Below, in pieces: positions 46,146 through 50,836 of a stretch of DNA of 50,836 bases. The stretch spans positions 1 to 50,836 of the forward strand of contig JAFDWC010000004.1 in the NCBI GenBank assembly GCA_018268655.1. The letters are read 5' to 3'. The notes beneath the pieces are model-generated. The model did no database searches. It was not told the origin of the DNA and worked only from the letters and a program-made list of their open reading frames with translations. Positions within the stretch are counted from its first letter, which is position 1; each line of letters starts with the position of its first letter. The translations under genes and the position numbers were made by a program. This stretch comes from Actinomycetota bacterium (GTDB lineage Bacteria > Actinomycetota > Thermoleophilia > Solirubrobacterales > 70-9).

Positions 46146-48788
46146 ATGACCGAACTGATCCTGTTCATCCTGCTGGGCCTCGGCACCGGCGCCGTCTACG
46201 CGCTCTCGGCGCTCGGCGTCGTCGTCATCGCCCGCGGCTCGAACGTCCTCAGCTTCGCCCAGGGTGGGTTCGGCCTGGTCGGCGCCTACTGCTGGTACGA
46301 AGCGACCCGGGCGGGGGTCAGCCCGGCGGCGGCCACGATCATCGGCGTGGCCGCCGCCGGGCTAGTCGGGGTCCTCTGCTACCTGCTGGTGATGCGGCCG
46401 CTGCGGGGCGCCTCGGCCCTGACCAAGGCGGTCGCGACCCTCGGCGTGCTGGCGGTCCTGCGGGCGGTCGCCGACCTCGTCTACGGCGACTCGCTGAAGC
46501 TCGTCAGCGGCCCGCTGCCGCACGCCGTGGTCGAACCGCTGCACGGGGTCAGCCTCTCGGCCGACCGCCTCTGGCTGGTCGCGGTCGCGGTCGCGATCAC
46601 GGCCGGCGTCTGGGCGCTGCTGAGATTCACCCGCTTCGGGCTGGCGACCCGGGCGGTCGCCGAGAGCGAGCGCACAGCGTCCGCCGTCGGCCTGGCGCCG
46701 GACCGGGTGGCGGCGCTCAACTGGGGTCTCGGCGCCGCCCTCGGCGGCCTCGCCGGGGTGCTGGTCGCGCCGATCACCGGGCTCTCGGTCGCGGGGGTGG
46801 CGCTGCTCTCGTTGAGCGGCCTCGCCGCCGCCCTCTTCGGCCAGTTCCGCTCGCTGCCGCTGACCCTGCTCGGGGCGCTGCTGCTCGGCGTCGCCGAAAG
46901 CGTGCTCGGGCTCTACGTCGAAACCCCGGGCATCGCCAAAGCGGCGCCGTTCGCGGCGGTGATCGTGATCCTGGCGCTGCGCCCGGGCTCGATGGTCAGC
47001 CGCGCCCGCGTCCGCACCCGGCTGCCGCGGGTCGGCGCCGGCGAGATCCGCTGGCCGTGGCTGGCGGCGGCGCTCGCCGCGGCGGTCGTCCTCACCCTGG
47101 TCCTCGACGCGCAGTGGGCCGACGCGCTCACCACCACCTTCGTGGTCAGCGCGATCGCCCTCTCGCTGGTGGTGCTGACCGGCTACACCAACCAGCTCTC
47201 GCTCGCCCAGCACGCGATAGCCGGGGTCGGGGCGCTGGTCGCCGCCCGCGCCTCGCAGGACCTCGGGCTGCCGTTCCTGCTCTGTCTCACGGCGGGGATG
47301 TTGGCGGTGGTCCCGCTGGCGCTGGCGATGGCGCTGCCGGCGCTGCGCACCCGCGGGGTGGCGCTGGCGGTGGTCACGCTCGGGTTCGCCGTCGTCATCG
47401 AACAGGTGATCCTCAGCAACGACTCGCTCACCGGCGGCCTCGCCGGGACGGCGGTCGCGGCCCCGGCGATCGGGCCGCTGCGGTTCGATCCGGTCGCCGA
47501 CCCCAAGGCCTACGCGCTGCTCTGCCTCGCCTACCTGGCGCTGGCCTCGGTCGCCGTCGCCGGGCTCCGCCGCAGCCACCTCGGCCGCCAGATGATCGCC
47601 GTCCGCGACAACCCGGCGGCGGCTGAGGCGATCGGGGTCAACGCCGCCCGCGTCCGCGGCGCCGCCTTCTCGATCGCGGCGATGATCGCGGCCGGCGGTG
47701 GGGTCCTGGCCGCCTTCCGCACCCCCTCGGTCAGCTTCGAACAGTTCGGCCTCACCGCCTCGATCACCGACGTCATCGTCGCCGTCGTCGGCGGGGTCGG
47801 GTTCGTCGCCGGGCCGCTGGTCGGCAGCCTCGTGGTCGGGGTCGGCGCCGGCGGCAAGCTCCTCATCGATCTCTTCCCGAACCTCGAAGAAGCGATCCCG
47901 CTGCTCGGCGGGCTGGCGCTGCTGGCGGTCCTGATCGCCGCCCCGGATGGCGTCGCCGGCGCCGCCGCGGCGTGGCTGGGGCGGCGCCTGCCGGGCCGCA
48001 CCCGGGTCCCGGTGCTGCGGGTCGGGGAGGGGGAGGACGGCGGGGGCCAGGGGGCGGCCGGGGCCGAGCTCGCGGTGCGTGGGCTCGGCGCCTCCTTCGG
48101 CGGCGTCCGCGCGCTCGACGGGGTCTCCTTCGACGTCCGCCCCGGCGAGATCGTCGGCGTCGTCGGCGCCAACGGCGCCGGCAAGACCACCGCTATCGAC
48201 GTCATCGGCGGCCGCGTCGGCAGGCACGACGGCACCGTCACCCTCGGCGGCCGGGCGCTGCACGGCTGGCCCTCCTGGCGGCGGGCGCGGGCGGGGGTGG
48301 GTCGGAGCTTCCAGGCGCTGGAGCTGTTCGAGGGCCTGAGCGTGCTCGAGAACCTCCTGGTCGGCGCCGGCGGCTCCGGGGCCGAGCTCGCGGGCCCGGC
48401 GGCGCTGGCGGTGGAGGAGCTGCACCTCGAGGACGACCTGCCGCGGCGCCCGGACGAGCTCCCCTACGGCCGGCGGCGGCTGGTGGCGCTGGCGCGGGTG
48501 CTGGCGGCCGGCCCGGCGGTGCTGCTGCTCGACGAGCCGAGCGCCGGGCTCGACCGCCGCGCCAGCGCCGAGCTCGGGGAGCTGCTGCGGCGGCTGGCGA
48601 GCGAGTGGCGACTCGGCATCGTCCTCGTCGAGCACGACGTGAGGCTGGTGATGTCGGTCTGCGACCGGGTCGTAGCACTCGAGGCGGGGCGCGTGGTCGC
48701 CGCCGGCGAGCCGCGGGAGGTGCGGACGGACCAGCGTGTCGTCGCCTCGTTCCTCGGCCCCGCCGCCGGTCTCGAGGCGGCGCGATGA
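46146..48788 (+). CDS. LivH-LivM-LivG triple fusion ABC transporter
   Basis: 880 aa. Residues 1-285 are LivH-like (RGSNVLSFAQGGFGLVGAYCW, RAVAESERTASAVGL), about 300-620 LivM-like (TGYTNQLSLAQHAIAGVGA, GRQMIAVRDNPAAAEAIGVN) and about 640-875 a LivG ATPase with Walker A GANGAGKTT (674-682), signature LPYGRRRLV and Walker B VLLLDEPSAGLD. Two membrane domains and one ATPase in one chain; it needs only LivF (48785) and the receptor (49498). No frameshift or internal stop. Confidence 0.92.
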   Translation: MTELILFILLGLGTGAVYALSALGVVVIARGSNVLSFAQGGFGLVGAYCWYEATRAGVSPAAATIIGVAAAGLVGVLCYLLVMRPLRGASALTKAVATLGVLAVLRAVADLVYGDSLKLVSGPLPHAVVEPLHGVSLSADRLWLVAVAVAITAGVWALLRFTRFGLATRAVAESERTASAVGLAPDRVAALNWGLGAALGGLAGVLVAPITGLSVAGVALLSLSGLAAALFGQFRSLPLTLLGALLLGVAESVLGLYVETPGIAKAAPFAAVIVILALRPGSMVSRARVRTRLPRVGAGEIRWPWLAAALAAAVVLTLVLDAQWADALTTTFVVSAIALSLVVLTGYTNQLSLAQHAIAGVGALVAARASQDLGLPFLLCLTAGMLAVVPLALAMALPALRTRGVALAVVTLGFAVVIEQVILSNDSLTGGLAGTAVAAPAIGPLRFDPVADPKAYALLCLAYLALASVAVAGLRRSHLGRQMIAVRDNPAAAEAIGVNAARVRGAAFSIAAMIAAGGGVLAAFRTPSVSFEQFGLTASITDVIVAVVGGVGFVAGPLVGSLVVGVGAGGKLLIDLFPNLEEAIPLLGGLALLAVLIAAPDGVAGAAAAWLGRRLPGRTRVPVLRVGEGEDGGGQGAAGAELAVRGLGASFGGVRALDGVSFDVRPGEIVGVVGANGAGKTTAIDVIGGRVGRHDGTVTLGGRALHGWPSWRRARAGVGRSFQALELFEGLSVLENLLVGAGGSGAELAGPAALAVEELHLEDDLPRRPDELPYGRRRLVALARVLAAGPAVLLLDEPSAGLDRRASAELGELLRRLASEWRLGIVLVEHDVRLVMSVCDRVVALEAGRVVAAGEPREVRTDQRVVASFLGPAAGLEAAR

Positions 48789-49474
48789 GCGCCGCGCCGG
48801 CGCTGGCCGCGCGCGGGCTGGCGGCCGGCTACGCCGGGATGGCGGCGGTCCGCGGGCTCGAGCTCGAGGTCGGCGCCGGCGAGCTGGTGGCGCTGCTCGG
48901 CGCCAACGGCGCCGGCAAGACGACGACGGTCCTCGCCCTCGCCGGGGCGCTGGCGCCGATGGCGGGCAGCGTCGAGGTTGGCGGCGTCGCCACCAGGGCG
49001 CCGCTGCACCAACGGGTCCGCACCGGCACCGCGCTGGTCACCGACGACCGCACCGTGTTCATGGAGCTGACCGTCGCCGAGAACCTCCGGGTCGGCGGCG
49101 TCGCGCCCGCTGCCGCGCTGGCGCTCTTCCCCGAGCTCGAGCCGCACCTCGGCCGCCGCGTCGGCCTGCTCTCCGGCGGCCAGCAGCAGATGCTCTCGCT
49201 CGGCCGGGCGCTCGGCTCGGAGCCGCGGATCCTGCTCGTCGACGAGCTCTCGCTCGGCCTCGCCCCGGCGATCGTCGAGCGCCTGCTCGGCGCGGTCCGC
49301 GCCGCCGCCGACCGCGGCGTCGCGGTGCTGGTGGTCGAGCAGTTCGCGCGCAGCGCCCTCGCGGTCGCCGATCGCGCCCTGGTCTTGAGCCGCGGCGAGG
49401 CGGCGCTCGCCGGCAGCGGCGAGGAGTTGCTCAACCGCATCGATGAGGTCGAAGAAACGTACCTGGCCGCTTGA
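48785..49474 (+). CDS. LivF-type ABC transporter ATPase
   Basis: 229 aa. Walker A GANGAGKTT (39-47), signature LLSGGQQQML, Walker B RILLVDELSLGLAP. Slightly shorter than the LivF at 3660 owing to a shorter helical domain (ENLRVGGVAPAAALALFPELE). ATG overlaps the fusion stop (ATGA), so the two are coupled. Intact. Confidence 0.92.
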   Translation: MSAAPALAARGLAAGYAGMAAVRGLELEVGAGELVALLGANGAGKTTTVLALAGALAPMAGSVEVGGVATRAPLHQRVRTGTALVTDDRTVFMELTVAENLRVGGVAPAAALALFPELEPHLGRRVGLLSGGQQQMLSLGRALGSEPRILLVDELSLGLAPAIVERLLGAVRAAADRGVAVLVVEQFARSALAVADRALVLSRGEAALAGSGEELLNRIDEVEETYLAA

Positions 49475-49497
49475 GCCAGCAACTACAGGAGGGTGGG

Positions 49498-50805
49498 ATG
49501 TTCAGTCGGAAAGCCGCACGGGCGCGGTATGGCGCGCGCCGAATCGCATTGCTGGTGTGTGGGTCGCTGCTGGTCGCGCTCGGGCTCGCCGCCTGCGGGA
49601 GCGGCAGCAGCACTGGTACTGACAGCACCGCGGCCGCGGGCTCGGCCACCGAAGCGGCGGCGTCGAAGCCGGCGGGCGAACCGATCAAGCTGATGGCGAT
49701 GGAGGCCTATACCGAACCCGCCAGCGGCCTCGAAGACCCCCACTTCGACGCCGGCCAGGCCCGGGTCGAAGCGGTCAACGCGGCTGGCGGGATCGACGGG
49801 CGGCCGCTGGAGCTGATCAAGTGCGACACCAAATCCGACCCCAACCTGGCGGCGGCCTGCGCCCGCCAGGCGGTCGAAGAAGAAGTGGTGGCGGTGGTCG
49901 GCCCGGCGGTCTTCAACGCGACCTCGGCCTACCCGATCCTGGAGAAGGCCGGGATCTCGCAGGTCGGCGGCTCGGCGGCCGACCAGGTCGAGGGGAGCTC
50001 GCCGATCTCCTTCCCGTTCACCTCGACCGTGACCCAGATCGCCGGTGTCCCGCGGGCCCTGGTCCTCGACGGGGCCAAGAAGATGGGGGCGATCATCCCC
50101 AAGTTCCCCGGCAGCGAACAGGTGGTCCAGGGCCTCGAACAACTGGTTCCGCACCTCGGGATCGAACTCGGCGAAGTCGAGCAGCTCCCGTTCGACACCG
50201 TCGACTTCGCGCCCGCGGTCGCCAAGGCGCTCAGCGGAGGCGCCGACTCGGTCCTGGTCTTCTTCCCCGGGCCGAACCAGGCGACCGCGATCAAAGCAGT
50301 GAAGGAACGCGACCCGAGCGCCAAGGTCGGGACGCTCAACGTCTACGTCACCCCCGAAGTGATCGAAGCGCTAGGGCCGGACGCCGAAGGGCTGGTCGCC
50401 GCGGCCGCCGGGCTCCCGGCCAGCGCCTCCTCGCCGGGGATGGACGAATTCAACGCCGAGATGGACAAGTACGCGCCGGAAACGCCGCGGGTCGACGGCG
50501 CCGTCTTCCTCTGGGCGGCGGTCTACGCCGTCGAAGGGATCCTCAAGCAGGTGCAGACGATCGACGCGAAGGCGGTGACCGCGGCGCTGGGCAAGCAGGC
50601 CAAGCTCGAAACCGGCGGCATCATCCCGCCGCTCGACACCACCGTCCCCGGCCCGGTCCCCGGCTTCCCGCGGGTCTTCAACCCGACCACGGTGCCGGTC
50701 CGGATCGAAGCCGGCGAAGCCCAGATGATGGAACCGAAGAACCCGTTCTTCGACCCGTTCGGGGGCCCACCGCCGAGCGCGGGCGGGGCCAAGGGCGGCG
50801 CCTGA
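49498..50805 (+). CDS. ABC transporter substrate-binding lipoprotein, Leu/Ile/Val type
   Basis: 435 aa. Twin basic N-terminus, hydrophobic stretch, lipobox L30-A-A-C33 and a Ser/Thr/Ala linker, then a type I binding protein (EAVNAAGGIDGRPLELIKCD). ATG 49498 is set by AGGAGG five bases upstream; TTG 49471 is rejected. Glu codons are mostly GAA, as in the first receptor. Pro/Gly-rich C-terminal tail. Only distantly similar to the receptor at 567, so it probably binds a different ligand. Confidence 0.93.
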   Translation: MFSRKAARARYGARRIALLVCGSLLVALGLAACGSGSSTGTDSTAAAGSATEAAASKPAGEPIKLMAMEAYTEPASGLEDPHFDAGQARVEAVNAAGGIDGRPLELIKCDTKSDPNLAAACARQAVEEEVVAVVGPAVFNATSAYPILEKAGISQVGGSAADQVEGSSPISFPFTSTVTQIAGVPRALVLDGAKKMGAIIPKFPGSEQVVQGLEQLVPHLGIELGEVEQLPFDTVDFAPAVAKALSGGADSVLVFFPGPNQATAIKAVKERDPSAKVGTLNVYVTPEVIEALGPDAEGLVAAAAGLPASASSPGMDEFNAEMDKYAPETPRVDGAVFLWAAVYAVEGILKQVQTIDAKAVTAALGKQAKLETGGIIPPLDTTVPGPVPGFPRVFNPTTVPVRIEAGEAQMMEPKNPFFDPFGGPPPSAGGAKGGA

Positions 50806-50836
50806 GCGCCGTCGAGCCGTCGAGCCGTCGAGCCGT
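50806..50836. repeat. 8-bp tandem repeat at window end
   Basis: The unit CGTCGAGC is repeated a little over three times directly after the receptor stop and continues into the edge of the window, so its full length is not visible. Confidence 0.8.

Noticed and set aside
46362-48635. Long minus-strand ORF opposite the LivHMG fusion
   Set aside because: Composed of Gln/Arg/Asp/Gly-rich low-complexity sequence; antisense to a well-supported transporter.
1-50836. tRNA, rRNA, CRISPR arrays or phage genes
   Set aside because: Read for cloverleaf-like spacing, regular direct repeats and phage motifs; none seen. A dedicated RNA search could still find something.

Overview
The window is very GC-rich, coding-dense DNA. 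Several genes have GTG or TTG starts, and several promoters place a TANNNT -10 box 6-9 nt before the start codon, which implies leaderless mRNAs. With the gene families present (SHOCT/DUF6325 pairs, a DUF7144 membrane protein, a CSLREA-type beta-helix protein, LuxR/LAL regulators, several Rieske and Liv systems), this points to an actinobacterium, plausibly Thermoleophilia (Solirubrobacterales-like). The lineage is an inference. I see no tRNA, rRNA, CRISPR array or transposase gene.

Region 1 (1-566) has no gene. It carries two inverted copies of a 37-nt hairpin core flanking a 157-bp element with 15-bp perfect terminal inverted repeats and internal hairpins, then a promoter (TTGACA-17-TAGTGT) and a CTGTATACAG palindrome.

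Region 2 (567-21804) looks like a catabolic island. A nine-gene operon (567-11277) encodes a branched-chain-amino-acid-type (Liv) ABC importer with a LivM-LivG fusion, an amidase, an SDR and a three-subunit molybdenum hydroxylase of the CoxM/S/L form II type. A divergent promoter of only 24 bp separates a CoxG-like gene from a small protein plus a Rieske dioxygenase alpha/beta pair. A second Rieske oxygenase faces them. Next come an orphan NMT1-like protein without a signal peptide, a cupin, a second amidase and DUF2848. The last unit has an alpha/beta-hydrolase strongly resembling cofactor-free 2,4-dioxygenases (HOD/QDO), two SDRs and a convergent SnoaL-like gene. Three promoters here share the decamer TGTANNCTGT, suggesting one regulator encoded elsewhere. 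Together the enzymes could take up, hydroxylate, ring-cleave and deacylate an N-heteroaromatic compound; the substrate is not shown by the sequence.

Region 3 (21890-25792) holds a secreted beta-helix protein and a SulP transporter. Region 4 (25808-34803) is a group of small envelope proteins: two SHOCT/DUF6325 pairs on either side of a DUF2252 gene, a LAL-type LuxR regulator, an MFS exporter and a SpoIIAA-like protein. Copies of a palindrome TCACCC-N5-GGGTGA lie between the divergent genes and before the exporter. I consider this the best candidate for an undescribed system.

Region 5 (34869-46097) is mixed: HesB-like protein, acyltransferase-SGNH and a stand-alone SGNH paralogue, a remnant copper chaperone behind a CsoR-like box, YnfA, DUF3817, DUF488, a tyrosine phosphatase, a small secreted protein, a DsrE/ArsM-like pair, a tandem degenerate HD-GYP-LuxR regulator, a secreted protein, a GAF-LuxR regulator and a cupin. 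Region 6 (46146-50805) is a second Liv importer in which LivH, LivM and LivG are one polypeptide, followed by LivF and a lipoprotein binding protein. The window ends in an 8-bp tandem repeat.
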